From assembly GCA_046155815.1 (NCBI GenBank), contig JBJXFY010000237.1:1-23331 (forward strand): a stretch of DNA of 23,331 bases, read 5' to 3'. Origin of the DNA: JBJXFY01 sp046155815. Lineage in GTDB: Bacteria; Verrucomicrobiota; Verrucomicrobiia; Limisphaerales; CAIMTB01. How positions within the stretch are numbered: position 1 is the stretch's first letter; every line of letters begins with the position of its first letter. Below, piece by piece: positions 1 through 7,980 of the stretch. The position numbers and the translations under genes are program-made. The notes under the pieces were generated by a model. That model saw only the letters and a list, made by a program, of their open reading frames with translations, did no database searches and was not told the origin of the DNA.

Positions 1-17
1 CTCAGCAGCGACCAGCC

Positions 18-1289
18 ATGAAAACAGTCCCATTGCTTCCCCTTCTTTCGTGCTTTTTTGTTCTCGGCGGCCAGGGCGCCTCCGCCGAGAACTGGCCTCA
101 GTTCCGCGGGCCCGATGCCCAAGGGCACTCCGCTGAGTCCAGCGTGCCGCTCAGGTGGAGCGCGACGGAGAACGTGGCCTGGAAGACGCCGCTGCCGGGC
201 GAGGCCTGGTCGTCGCCCATCGTCTGGGGTGACCGGGTCTTCGTGACCACCGCGACGGACGCCGGCGAGTCGTGCCGCGTGCTGTCGCTCGACCGCCGCA
301 CGGGGCGGATTCTTTGGGATAAGGAAGTTTTCAAGCAGGTGCCGCGCCGCAAGGAGGGCCGCAACACCTACGCCACGCCCACTCCGGCGACGGACGGGGA
401 GCGCGTCTATGCGTGCTTCGGCGACGGCAGCTTCGCCGCCATAGACTTCGCGGGCGAGACCGTCTGGACGAACCGCAGCCACCCCTTCTACAGCCAGCAC
501 GGGCTCGGCAGTTCGCCCATCCTGCATGACGGCCTACTCATCATGGCGCGCGACGGCAGCAGCGACGGCCCGGACAAGGGCCTGGGCTGGCAGACACCCT
601 GGGATCAGTCGTATGTCGTCGCGCTCGACATCCGGACGGGAGTGGAGAAGTGGCGGACGAAACGCGGACTTTCGCGCATCTCCCACGGCGCGCCCGCGAT
701 GTGGGCGCCGCCGGGCAAGGCCGCGCAGGTCATCAGCGAGGCCGGCGACGTGCTGCAGGGCTTCGACGCCAAGTCCGGCCGGCTGCGGTGGACGAGCGAG
801 GTCATCGGCGAAGGCAAGGTGCCCTCGATGGTGCTGGGCGACGGGCTGGCCTTCACCGCCGGCGGCTGGGGCGGGAAGGAGTCCATCAAGGCCTTCCGGC
901 TCGGCGGGGAAGGTGACTTGAAGGAAACCAACCTGCTCTGGGAGCAGAAGAAGGGGATGCCCAAGGTTCCCTCCATGATCCATGTGAAGCCGCATCTCTT
1001 CGCGATCACCGACGGCGGCATCGCCTCGTGCTTCAAGGCAGGCACCGGCGAAATTGTCTGGCAGGAGCGGGTCGGTGGAAACTTCGGCGCCTCCCCGGTG
1101 AGTGCTGCCGGCCGCATTTACTTCGTGGGTGACAACGGCGAGACGGCGGTCCTGGCCGCCGGGCCTGAGTTCAAGGTGCTGGCGAGGAATCCGCTGGGTG
1201 AGAAGGTTCAGGCCTCCCCGGCCATTTCGCAGGGACAGCTTTTCATCCGCACGGAGGCCAACCTCTTCTGCATCGGCAGCCCGCCATGA
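18..1289 (+). CDS. exported PQQ-type beta-propeller protein
   Basis: The 423-residue product begins with a typical Sec signal peptide (hydrophobic core about residues 4-18, Ala-Ser-Ala end near residue 23), followed by ENWPQFRGPDAQG. A 'W.QFRGP..G' opening after the leader is characteristic of planctomycete and verrucomicrobial PQQ-like (WD40-like) beta-propeller proteins. The rest is a chain of blade-like repeats in which 'SSPIVWGDRVFV', 'ATPTPATDGERVYACFGDG', 'SSPILHDGLLIMARDG' and 'ASPVSAAGRIYFVGDNG' recur about every 50-60 residues. Such propellers scaffold periplasmic proteins. Whether this one binds a quinone cofactor or is an enzyme cannot be told, because no dehydrogenase catalytic signature is evident. 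The start ATG is the first in frame and puts the signal peptide at the N-terminus; there is no strong ribosome site. It lies 91 bases upstream of the DUF1549/DUF1553 gene, same strand, so co-expression is likely. The family call is firm, the function unknown. Confidence 0.88.
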   Translation: MKTVPLLPLLSCFFVLGGQGASAENWPQFRGPDAQGHSAESSVPLRWSATENVAWKTPLPGEAWSSPIVWGDRVFVTTATDAGESCRVLSLDRRTGRILWDKEVFKQVPRRKEGRNTYATPTPATDGERVYACFGDGSFAAIDFAGETVWTNRSHPFYSQHGLGSSPILHDGLLIMARDGSSDGPDKGLGWQTPWDQSYVVALDIRTGVEKWRTKRGLSRISHGAPAMWAPPGKAAQVISEAGDVLQGFDAKSGRLRWTSEVIGEGKVPSMVLGDGLAFTAGGWGGKESIKAFRLGGEGDLKETNLLWEQKKGMPKVPSMIHVKPHLFAITDGGIASCFKAGTGEIVWQERVGGNFGASPVSAAGRIYFVGDNGETAVLAAGPEFKVLARNPLGEKVQASPAISQGQLFIRTEANLFCIGSPP

Positions 1290-1380
1290 TCGGGATCGCT
1301 GAGCGGAGCACATCGTATCCCATCAGGCGCTTGCGACCCTCCGTGGCACCCGCTTGAATCGCGCGAGTCACCGAATCGGT

Positions 1381-4296
1381 ATGGCAGCGCTGAAATCCAT
1401 GCACCCGCCCCGCTGCCTGGCCTGGCTGATGCTGATGCTGCCCGTCGTCGGCCGTCCGGCCGACGAAGCCACGTTCTTCCGCGCCATCAACCTGAACGGC
1501 CCGGCGCTTGTGCTTGACGGCCATGCCTGGGAGACCGGTGACGCGACCAACCTGGTCGTCAACGGCAACGCGTTCGAGAACCAGGCGGTGCCGCTGAAGC
1601 CGCCGACCGACGCCGCGCGGGCAAAGATGATCCGCAGCAGCCGCTGGGGCAGCAAGGTGGACGTGGAGCTGACCGCGGTGCCGGCCGGCGATTACCAGGT
1701 GTTCCTCTACGTCTGGCAGGACAACCACGACGAGCAGTTCGACCTGCTGGTGAACGGGAAGTCGGTCGTCGGGAAGTTCCACAGCGGCAGCGCGGGCGCG
1801 TGGCGGAAGCTCGGCCCGTGGCCGGCGACCAGTGCCGATGGCAGGCTCAAGGTCTCCGCCCGGGGGGCCAGTCACGGCGCGGCCAACCTGTCCGGGATCG
1901 AAGTCTGGTCGGGGAGCGGCGCGATCCCACAGACCGATGCGCCGGCCTTCGTCACCGTGCCCACGGAGGAGCAGGTCGCGTTCTTCGAGCGCCGCATCCG
2001 GCCGGCGCTGGTCGAGCACTGCTACGACTGCCACAGCGCCGGCGCAAAGAAGCTCAAGGGCGGGCTCGTGCTCGATTCGCGCGCGGGCGTTGTCCAGGGC
2101 GGCGACACCGGACCGGTGATCACGCCGGGCGAGCCGGACGCCAGCCTGCTGATCCAGGCGGTGCGGCACGCCGATCCAAACCTCGCCATGCCGCCCAAGT
2201 ACAAGCTGCCCGCCGACATGGTCGCCGATCTGGAGCAATGGGTCCGCATGGGCGCGCCCGACCCGCGCGCCGAAGACACCGTGGCTTCCGCGAGGGCGAA
2301 ATCGGCCATTGACTGGGACAAGGCTCGCGAATGGTGGTCACTCCGGCCGGTCACGGACCGGTTGCCACCACCAGTCGCCCGGAGTGACTGGCCCGCGAAC
2401 GACCTGGACCGCTTCATCCTCGCCCGCCAGGAGGCTGCCGGACTCACTCCCGCAGCCGATGCCGGGAGGCGTGTCTCGATCCGGCGGGTCACCTTTGACC
2501 TCACGGGCCTGCCGCCGACGCCCGAAGAAGTGGATGCCTTCCTCGCGGATGATTCGACCGAAGCCTTCGCCAAAGTCGTGGACCGCCTGCTCGCCTCGCC
2601 GCGCTATGGCGAGCGCTGGGGCCGTCATTGGCTTGACGTGGTGCGTTACGCCGACACCGCGGGCGACAACTCTGATTTCCCGATCCCCCAGATGCATCGC
2701 TACCGCGACTGGGTCATCGGTGCCTTCAACCGCGACCTGCCCTATGACCAGTTCGTGCGCGAGCAGCTTGCCGGCGACCTGCTGCCGGCGGAGGACGGCG
2801 GCGAAACGGATCTGCGCATCATTGCCACCGGCTACATCGCCAACGCCCGGCGCTTCGGCTCGCGCGTGGACGACTACCCGCAGCACCTCACGATCGAGGA
2901 CACGATTGACAACGTCGGCCGCGCGTTTCTCGGCCTGACGGTCAGTTGTGCGCGCTGCCACGACCACAAGTTCGATCCCATCAGCACGCAGGACTACTAC
3001 GCGCTCTACGGCATCTTCCACAGCACGCGCTACCCGTGGCCGGGCATCGAGCTGGACCAGAAGCAGCGCGACTTCGTGCCGCTCGTGCCGCCCGGCGAGA
3101 TGGCCCGTGCCGAGACGCGGCGGAAGGAGTTCGACGCGGAGAAGCGCCGGCTGGAGAAGGCCGTGCAGACGCTGAAGGACTCACTTAAGGACACACCCGC
3201 CGAGGAGAAGAAGGACGTCGAGGCGAAGATCAAGGAGGCCGAGCAGGCGGTGAAGGGGCATGTGGACCGCGGGCTCCCTTTTGAGCAGGCCTATGCCGTG
3301 GCCGAGGCGGCGAAGTTTGAGGACGTGCCCGTGCAGCAGAAGGGCGATCCGGCGAAGCCCGGCGTGCTGGTGCCCCGGCGCTTTCTCACCGTGCTCGGCG
3401 GCGCGGAGCTTCCCAAGGATGCGCCGACCAGCGGGCGCCTCCAGCTCGCCGGCTGGATCATCGATCCGGCCAATCCGCTCACGGCTCGCGTCATGGTGAA
3501 CCGCATCTGGCTGCATCACTTCGGCCGCGGGCTGGTGCCGACCGCCAACGACTTCGGCAAGCAGGGCAAGCCGCCCACGCATCCGGAGTTGCTCGACTGG
3601 CTCGCGACGCGCTTCCGCGAGTCCGGCTGGTCGGTCAAGGCCATGCACCGGCTCATCCTGCTCTCACGCACCTACCGCCAGAGTTCACAGCGCAGTGACA
3701 TCGCGACGGAACGTGATCCTGGCAACGACCTCCTCAGCGCGTTTCCGCGGCGGCGCCTCGACGCCGAGGCCCTCCGCGACACGCTGCTCGCGCTCGGCGG
3801 CAACCTCGATCCCCGGCCCGGCGGCGAGCATCCCTTTCCGAGGCCGTCGGAGTGGAAATTCACCCAGCACAACCCCTTCCGGGCGGTGTATCCGTCGAGC
3901 CATCGCAGCGTGTACCTGATGACGCAGCGCATCCAGCGGCATCCCTTCCTCGCAATCTTCGACGGCGCCGATCCGGCCGCCAGCACCCCGGCGCGCCTCA
4001 CCAGCACCACGCCGCTCCAGGCGCTGTTCTTCCTGAACGACGAGCTGCTGCACGAACAGGCGCAGGGACTGGCCGGCCGGCTGATCACGGCCGCGTCCGA
4101 TGACGGCACGCGCGTCTCCCTCGCCTACCAGCTCGCACTGGGACGGGAACCGGACCCGGCGGAGGCCGAAGCGGCGCTGCGGTTTGTTTCCGCGATGAAC
4201 TCCCGTGCCGGTGAATCCGGCGCGTCCGAGGCCGAGGCGTGGCGGTCCTTCAGCCGCGCGCTGTTCCGCCTCAATGAATTCGTCTATTTGGACTGA
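1381..4296 (+). CDS. planctomycete-type cytochrome with DUF1549 and DUF1553 domains
   Basis: Counting from ATG 1381 (971 residues), a leader with a hydrophobic core LAWLMLMLPVV is followed by a malectin-like, carbohydrate-binding-type beta domain (about residues 30-180, 'FFRAINLNGPALVLDG' to 'LSGIEVW'). Next come a PSCyt1 cytochrome domain with haem motif CYDCH (214-218), a DUF1549/PSCyt2 domain (about 335-560, including 'LTGLPPTPEEVDAFL' and a second haem-type motif CARCH at 523-527), a charged coiled-coil-like stretch (about 580-625) and a DUF1553/PSD1 domain ('MVNRIWLHHFGRGLV', 'LILLSRTYRQSS'). The family is massively expanded in Planctomycetes and Verrucomicrobia and is suspected, not proven, to be redox enzymes acting on polysaccharides in the periplasm. 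The frame is open upstream to a TTG at 1354, and ATG 1399 would also give a clean signal peptide, so the start is uncertain by a few residues. It sits 12 bases before the DUF1501 gene. Confidence 0.9.
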   Translation: MAALKSMHPPRCLAWLMLMLPVVGRPADEATFFRAINLNGPALVLDGHAWETGDATNLVVNGNAFENQAVPLKPPTDAARAKMIRSSRWGSKVDVELTAVPAGDYQVFLYVWQDNHDEQFDLLVNGKSVVGKFHSGSAGAWRKLGPWPATSADGRLKVSARGASHGAANLSGIEVWSGSGAIPQTDAPAFVTVPTEEQVAFFERRIRPALVEHCYDCHSAGAKKLKGGLVLDSRAGVVQGGDTGPVITPGEPDASLLIQAVRHADPNLAMPPKYKLPADMVADLEQWVRMGAPDPRAEDTVASARAKSAIDWDKAREWWSLRPVTDRLPPPVARSDWPANDLDRFILARQEAAGLTPAADAGRRVSIRRVTFDLTGLPPTPEEVDAFLADDSTEAFAKVVDRLLASPRYGERWGRHWLDVVRYADTAGDNSDFPIPQMHRYRDWVIGAFNRDLPYDQFVREQLAGDLLPAEDGGETDLRIIATGYIANARRFGSRVDDYPQHLTIEDTIDNVGRAFLGLTVSCARCHDHKFDPISTQDYYALYGIFHSTRYPWPGIELDQKQRDFVPLVPPGEMARAETRRKEFDAEKRRLEKAVQTLKDSLKDTPAEEKKDVEAKIKEAEQAVKGHVDRGLPFEQAYAVAEAAKFEDVPVQQKGDPAKPGVLVPRRFLTVLGGAELPKDAPTSGRLQLAGWIIDPANPLTARVMVNRIWLHHFGRGLVPTANDFGKQGKPPTHPELLDWLATRFRESGWSVKAMHRLILLSRTYRQSSQRSDIATERDPGNDLLSAFPRRRLDAEALRDTLLALGGNLDPRPGGEHPFPRPSEWKFTQHNPFRAVYPSSHRSVYLMTQRIQRHPFLAIFDGADPAASTPARLTSTTPLQALFFLNDELLHEQAQGLAGRLITAASDDGTRVSLAYQLALGREPDPAEAEAALRFVSAMNSRAGESGASEAEAWRSFSRALFRLNEFVYLD

Positions 4297-4308
4297 CTTC
4301 TCAGCGCC

Positions 4309-5694
4309 ATGAACCGCCGCCCCGTTTTCCACTCCCGCCGCGAAGTCATCCGCTCGCTGGTCGGCTCGTCGCTGCTGCTGCCCGGGATCGTTTCAAACCT
4401 CCTGGCCGAGGACGCCCCGTCCGACCCGCTGGCACCCAGGGCGCCGCATTTTCCGGCCAAGGCGAAACGGGTCATCTTCATCTTCTCGAACGGCGGCGTG
4501 TCGCACATGGACACCTTCGACCACAAGCCCGTGCTCTTCGCCGCCGACGGCAAGACGATGGGCGTGGGCGGCGGCCTCTCGAACCAGCAGCGCCGGCTGC
4601 TCCGGCCCGGCTGGGAGTTCAAGCCCGGCGGCCGGTGCGGCACGCTGGTCAGCGACCTCTTCCCGCACCTGCGCGAGTGCATGGACGACATCTGCCTGGT
4701 CCGCTCGATGAACTCGAACGACAATGAGCACTACCAGGCCACGCTCGGCATCCACACCGGCTCGTTCTTCTTCTCGCGGCCCAGCATCGGCTCCTGGATC
4801 AGCTACGGCCTCGGCACCGAGAACCGCAACCTGCCGTCGTTCGTCGCCATCTCGGCCGGGTCGCCCTACGCGGGCACGCAGGTTTTCAACAACGACTTCC
4901 TGCCGGCCTACCACCAGGGCGTGCGCGTCGTGCCCGGCAGGGAACCGATCGCGAACCTCGACCGCCGCACCCGCCAGGGCGACATCCAGGAGCTTGAGCT
5001 CGGCCTCGCCAACGCGCTCAACCGCCGGCATCTCGACGCGCGTGGCCACGACAGCGAGCTTGCGGCGCGCCTCCGCACCTTCGAGACCGCCTTCCACATG
5101 CAGACCGAGGCGCGCGAGGTCTTCGACCTGTCCAAGGAAAGCGACGAGACGCTCGCGCTCTACGGCCTGAAGCGCGACCAGACCGACGGCTTCGGCTGGC
5201 CTTGCCTTATCGGCCGCCGGCTCGCGGAACGCGGCGTGCGCTTCATCGAGCTGGTGGACGGCAGCTCCAGCCACAACTGGGATCAGCACGGCGACATGGC
5301 CGAGCACGCCCAGCACGCGAAGAACATTGACCAACCCATCGCCGGCCTGCTGCGCGACCTCAAGCGCCGTGGGATGCTGGAGGACACGCTTGTCGTCTGG
5401 ACCACCGAGTTCGGCCGCACGCCCGGCGTGGACGGCGAGAAGGGCCGCGGGCACCACAGCGCGTGCTACTCGTCCTGGCTCGCCGGCGGCGGCGCGAATG
5501 GCGGCCTGGCCTACGGCAGCACCGACGACCTCGGCGCCACGGTCGCGGAGAACAAGGTCCACGTTCACGACTTCCATGCCACGATCCTCCACCTGCTCGG
5601 CATGGACCATGAGCGCCTCACGTTCCGTCACGGAGGGCGGGACTACCGGCTGACCGACGTGCATGGCCACGTGGTCCAGGCCTTGCTGGCCTGA
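4309..5694 (+). CDS. Tat-exported DUF1501 protein (sulfatase-like fold)
   Basis: The 461-residue protein carries a twin-arginine leader: S-R-R-E-V-I-R at residues 9-15, then a mild hydrophobic stretch LVGSSLLLPGIVSNLLAED. DUF1501 hallmarks follow in order: 'FSNGGVSHMDTFDHKP' near residue 60, 'LVRSMNSNDNEHYQA' near 130, 'GVRFIELVDGSSSHNWDQH' near 310, and 'VWTTEFGRTPGVDG' near 365 with a following GHHS. DUF1501 proteins belong to the alkaline phosphatase/sulfatase-like clan, and the conserved Asp and His residues suggest a metal site, but no substrate has been established for the family. Tat export implies folding, perhaps with a cofactor, before transport. The gene starts 12 bases after the DUF1553 cytochrome gene, the standard genomic pairing for these two families, so they very likely form one transcript and act together in the periplasm. 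Confidence 0.9.
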   Translation: MNRRPVFHSRREVIRSLVGSSLLLPGIVSNLLAEDAPSDPLAPRAPHFPAKAKRVIFIFSNGGVSHMDTFDHKPVLFAADGKTMGVGGGLSNQQRRLLRPGWEFKPGGRCGTLVSDLFPHLRECMDDICLVRSMNSNDNEHYQATLGIHTGSFFFSRPSIGSWISYGLGTENRNLPSFVAISAGSPYAGTQVFNNDFLPAYHQGVRVVPGREPIANLDRRTRQGDIQELELGLANALNRRHLDARGHDSELAARLRTFETAFHMQTEAREVFDLSKESDETLALYGLKRDQTDGFGWPCLIGRRLAERGVRFIELVDGSSSHNWDQHGDMAEHAQHAKNIDQPIAGLLRDLKRRGMLEDTLVVWTTEFGRTPGVDGEKGRGHHSACYSSWLAGGGANGGLAYGSTDDLGATVAENKVHVHDFHATILHLLGMDHERLTFRHGGRDYRLTDVHGHVVQALLA

Positions 5695-5725
5695 CTTTCC
5701 CGGCCGGCGCACCCGCGACCTCGTA

Positions 5726-5747
5726 GCGCGGCGCTGCCAGCGCGCGC
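5726..5747. repeat. G+C palindrome in the spacer before queE
   Basis: GCGC-g-GCGCT, loop GCC, AGCGC-GCGC forms a nine-base-pair stem with one bulged G and a three-base loop. It lies in the 87-base spacer between the DUF1501 gene and queE, and no T-run follows it, so it is not a clear intrinsic terminator. By its shape and place it could be a dispersed REP-like palindrome of this genome; that is inference from one copy. Confidence 0.4.
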
Positions 5748-5781
5748 TCGCGCCCGCGCCCGTCTTCCGTACCGTAGCCGC

Positions 5782-6522
5782 GTGGCCGCGAGCCTGGTCG
5801 TCAACGAAATCTACCTGAGCCTGCAGGGGGAGAGCACCTGCGCCGGGCTGCCGTGCGTCTTCGTCCGGCTCACGGCCTGCCCGCTGCGCTGCTCGTACTG
5901 CGACACGGCCTACGCCTTCACCGAGGGGAAGCGCCGTCCGCTGGATGAAATCCTGACCGAAGTGCAGCGCCTCGCCGCGCCCTTTCCACCGGCACCTGGC
6001 GAGGGCGGCCACCGGCTGCCGCTCGTGGAACTCACCGGCGGCGAACCGCTCGCGCAGCCGAATGCGCTGCCGCTCATGGCCGCGTTGGCGGACGCGGGCT
6101 TCACCGTGCTGCTCGAGACCAGCGGCGCGCTGGACATTGCCCGCGTGGACCCGCGTGTGCGGCGGATCGTGGACGTGAAGTGCCCCGGCAGCGGCGAGGC
6201 GGGGCGCAACCGGCTGGAAAACCTGCCGCTGCTCCGCCCCACGGACGAGGTGAAGTTCGTGCTCGGCTCACGCGAGGACTACGCGTGGGCCAGGGCGTTC
6301 CTCGTGGAGCATCGGCTGCCGGGCGTGTGCCCGATCCTGTTCTCCTGGGTGCATCCGCTCGTGCCGGAGCAGCAGCATCCCTCGCTGAAGCGCATGCCGG
6401 CCGGACACACGCCGATGTCGCGGCTGGAACTGGTCGAGGCGATCTTGGCCGACGCCCTGCCCGTGCGCTTCCAGCTCCAGATGCACAAGCTTCTGTGGCC
6501 GCCGGAGCAGCGTGGGGTATGA
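5782..6522 (+). CDS. queE: 7-carboxy-7-deazaguanine synthase (radical SAM)
   Basis: The 246-residue protein has the QueE radical-SAM signature with three cluster cysteines C33, C37 and C40 in 'TACPLRCSYCDTAYAF', preceded by the family opening 'VNEIYLSLQGESTCAGLPCVFVRL'. Downstream, 'VELTGGEPLAQ' is the SAM-binding GGE motif and 'DVKCPGSGE' matches the QueE substrate-binding region. The enzyme converts 6-carboxytetrahydropterin to 7-carboxy-7-deazaguanine, a step in queuosine (or deazaguanine DNA modification) synthesis, using a [4Fe-4S] cluster, SAM and Mg2+. Length is normal for the family. The start is a GTG; the family motif VNEIY begins only six residues later, so no later start is possible. 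No queC, queD or queF neighbour lies in the window. The next gene, an aminotransferase, begins 90 bases downstream and has no established role in this pathway. Confidence 0.92.
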   Translation: MAASLVVNEIYLSLQGESTCAGLPCVFVRLTACPLRCSYCDTAYAFTEGKRRPLDEILTEVQRLAAPFPPAPGEGGHRLPLVELTGGEPLAQPNALPLMAALADAGFTVLLETSGALDIARVDPRVRRIVDVKCPGSGEAGRNRLENLPLLRPTDEVKFVLGSREDYAWARAFLVEHRLPGVCPILFSWVHPLVPEQQHPSLKRMPAGHTPMSRLELVEAILADALPVRFQLQMHKLLWPPEQRGV

Positions 6523-6546
6523 AGGACCATCCTTCGTGCTCGTGTC

Positions 6547-6601
6547 CGTCCTCGTCTTCGCCCTCGATGAGGTTCAACGCACGAGGACGACGACGAGGAC
6601 G
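6547..6601. repeat. stem-loop in the aminotransferase leader
   Basis: The left arm 6547-6560 (cgtcctcgtcttcg) pairs with the right arm 6588-6601 (cgacgacgaggacg) over 13 of 14 positions, with a 27-base loop that holds a small CCTC/GAGG hairpin. The right arm is a GAC/GAG triplet run that ends where the ribosome-binding region of the next gene begins. It could be a dispersed inverted repeat or a leader structure affecting translation. No T-run follows, so a terminator is unlikely. Confidence 0.5.
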
Positions 6602-6608
6602 AGAAGGA
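6601..6608 (+). promoter_or_regulatory. ribosome-binding site of the aminotransferase gene
   Basis: GAGAAGGA ends four bases before ATG 6613 and is one of the few good Shine-Dalgarno matches in this window. It supports ATG 6613 as the start. Its first base is also the last base of the upstream stem. Confidence 0.6.
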
Positions 6609-6612
6609 TGAA

Positions 6613-7980
6613 ATGAGCACCTCCCAAGTCCTCGACCTGCTCCGCCGATACGAATCGCGGAACGTCACGTTCCGCGCGCCGGACGGCTCATGGCCGATCG
6701 TCTGGGCGCGGGCGCGCGGCTGCCATGTCTCGGACGCCGAGGGGCGGCGTTACCTTGATCTCACGGCCGCGTTCGGCGTGGCCGCGGCCGGGCACGCGAA
6801 CCCCGCCGTGGTCCGCGCCGGGCAGCGCCAGATGGCCACGCTGCTCCACGCGATGGGCGACGTGCATCCGCACGAACTCAAGGCGTGGCTCGCGCGCGCG
6901 CTGAGCCGGTTGACCTTTGGGAGGTGGGCCAGGCTTCAGGCTCCAGGCCCCGGGTCCCGGGCTCCGGGCTCCGGAAAAGTCATCTTCGGCAGCTCCGGCT
7001 TCGAGGCGGTGGAGGCGGCGTTGAAGACAGCGCGGCTGGCAACCGGCCGGCCGGGCGTGATCGCCTTCACCGGCGGCTACCACGGGCTGGGCTACGGCGC
7101 GCTGAACGCCACCCATCGCGGCGAGTTTCGTGATCCCTTCCGCGACCAGCTCCGTGAGTTCGGGCACTTCGTCCCGTTTCCCGACTGCCAGGGATGCGGG
7201 TGCCCAGCCAAGGCAAAAGGCAGGTGCTGCGGGCAGCTTGAGGAGATCGAAGTCGCAGTGCGCCGCGTGTTCCGCCGGCAGGCCATCGGCGCGGTGCTGG
7301 TGGAGCCGGTGCAGGCGCGGGGCGGGATTCGCGTGCCGCCGCCCGAGTTTCTGGCGCTCCTGCGGCGGCTTTGCGACGAGCACGGTGCCCTGCTGGTGCT
7401 GGACGAGATCTACACCGGCTTCGGCCGGACGGGGGCGTGGTTTGCTTGCGAGCCTGCCCGCGTGGTTCCGGATTTGATCTGTCTGGGCAAGGCGCTCACG
7501 GGCGGCTTCCCGCTCAGCGCGTGCGTGGGCCGCGCCGACGTGATGGACGCCGCGTGGCCGGCCTCGGCCGGCGAGGCGATCCACACCAGCACCTTCCTCG
7601 GACATCCGGTTGGATGCGCGATGGCCCTCGTGCAGCTGGCTGAAATCCGCCGCCTTCGGCTGCCCGCGCGCGCTGCTCGGCTGGGGCGTATCCTGGCGCG
7701 CGAACTGGGGGGGGTTGCCGCCGGACTGCCGCCCGGCCTTTGCGGCATCGTCCGCGGCACCGGGCTGCTCGCGGGATTGGAACTGCGCTGCAACGACGGC
7801 CGGCCGGCCGGGGAAACCGCGGTGAAGGCGGTGCAGCGGATGCTTCGGCTGGGCTTCCTCCTGCTGCCTGAAGGGGCGCATGGCGAGGTGATTGGCTTCA
7901 CCCCGCCGCTGACCATCGGGGAGGATGACTTGCGGCGTGCGGCGCGGGCGCTAGGCGGAGTGCTGCGGGGCGGCCCCTGA
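6613..7980 (+). CDS. class III (PLP) aminotransferase with a cysteine cluster
   Basis: The 455-residue protein has the fold-type I, class III aminotransferase pattern: 'VSDAEGRRYLDLTAAFGV' near residue 40, 'KVIFGSSGFEAVEAALKTAR' at 122-141, 'VLDEIYTGFGRTG' with PLP-binding D264, and catalytic K293 in 'LGKALTGGFPLSA'. The substrate is not identifiable; relatives act on ornithine derivatives, 4-aminobutyrate or other omega-amino compounds. Two features are odd. Residues 191-206 hold five cysteines (C192, C195, C197, C205, C206), placed as an insert where 4-aminobutyrate transaminases carry their iron-sulfur cysteines. Residues about 105-121 form a Pro/Gly/Arg-rich loop encoded by a GGCTCC-like repetitive stretch, absent at the same place in the ArgD of this window. 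A good ribosome site supports ATG 6613. The gene follows queE on the same strand, but a functional link is not shown. Confidence 0.85.
   Translation: MSTSQVLDLLRRYESRNVTFRAPDGSWPIVWARARGCHVSDAEGRRYLDLTAAFGVAAAGHANPAVVRAGQRQMATLLHAMGDVHPHELKAWLARALSRLTFGRWARLQAPGPGSRAPGSGKVIFGSSGFEAVEAALKTARLATGRPGVIAFTGGYHGLGYGALNATHRGEFRDPFRDQLREFGHFVPFPDCQGCGCPAKAKGRCCGQLEEIEVAVRRVFRRQAIGAVLVEPVQARGGIRVPPPEFLALLRRLCDEHGALLVLDEIYTGFGRTGAWFACEPARVVPDLICLGKALTGGFPLSACVGRADVMDAAWPASAGEAIHTSTFLGHPVGCAMALVQLAEIRRLRLPARAARLGRILARELGGVAAGLPPGLCGIVRGTGLLAGLELRCNDGRPAGETAVKAVQRMLRLGFLLLPEGAHGEVIGFTPPLTIGEDDLRRAARALGGVLRGGP
6931..6974 (+). repeat. in-frame GGCTCC-type repeat within the aminotransferase gene
   Basis: About 44 bases consist of imperfect GGCTCC/GGGTCC/CAGG units, ending in gggctccgggctccgg. 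They encode a Pro/Gly/Arg-rich loop in the aminotransferase, between its N-terminal helix and the 'KVIFGSSG' strand. Codon third positions here include several A and T, unlike the flanks. Confidence 0.5.

Noticed and set aside
4393..6012. a 539-codon open frame on the minus strand
   Set aside because: It lies opposite the DUF1501 gene and queE, both with clear family motifs. Long antisense frames are expected in DNA this rich in G+C, and its translation shows no domain.
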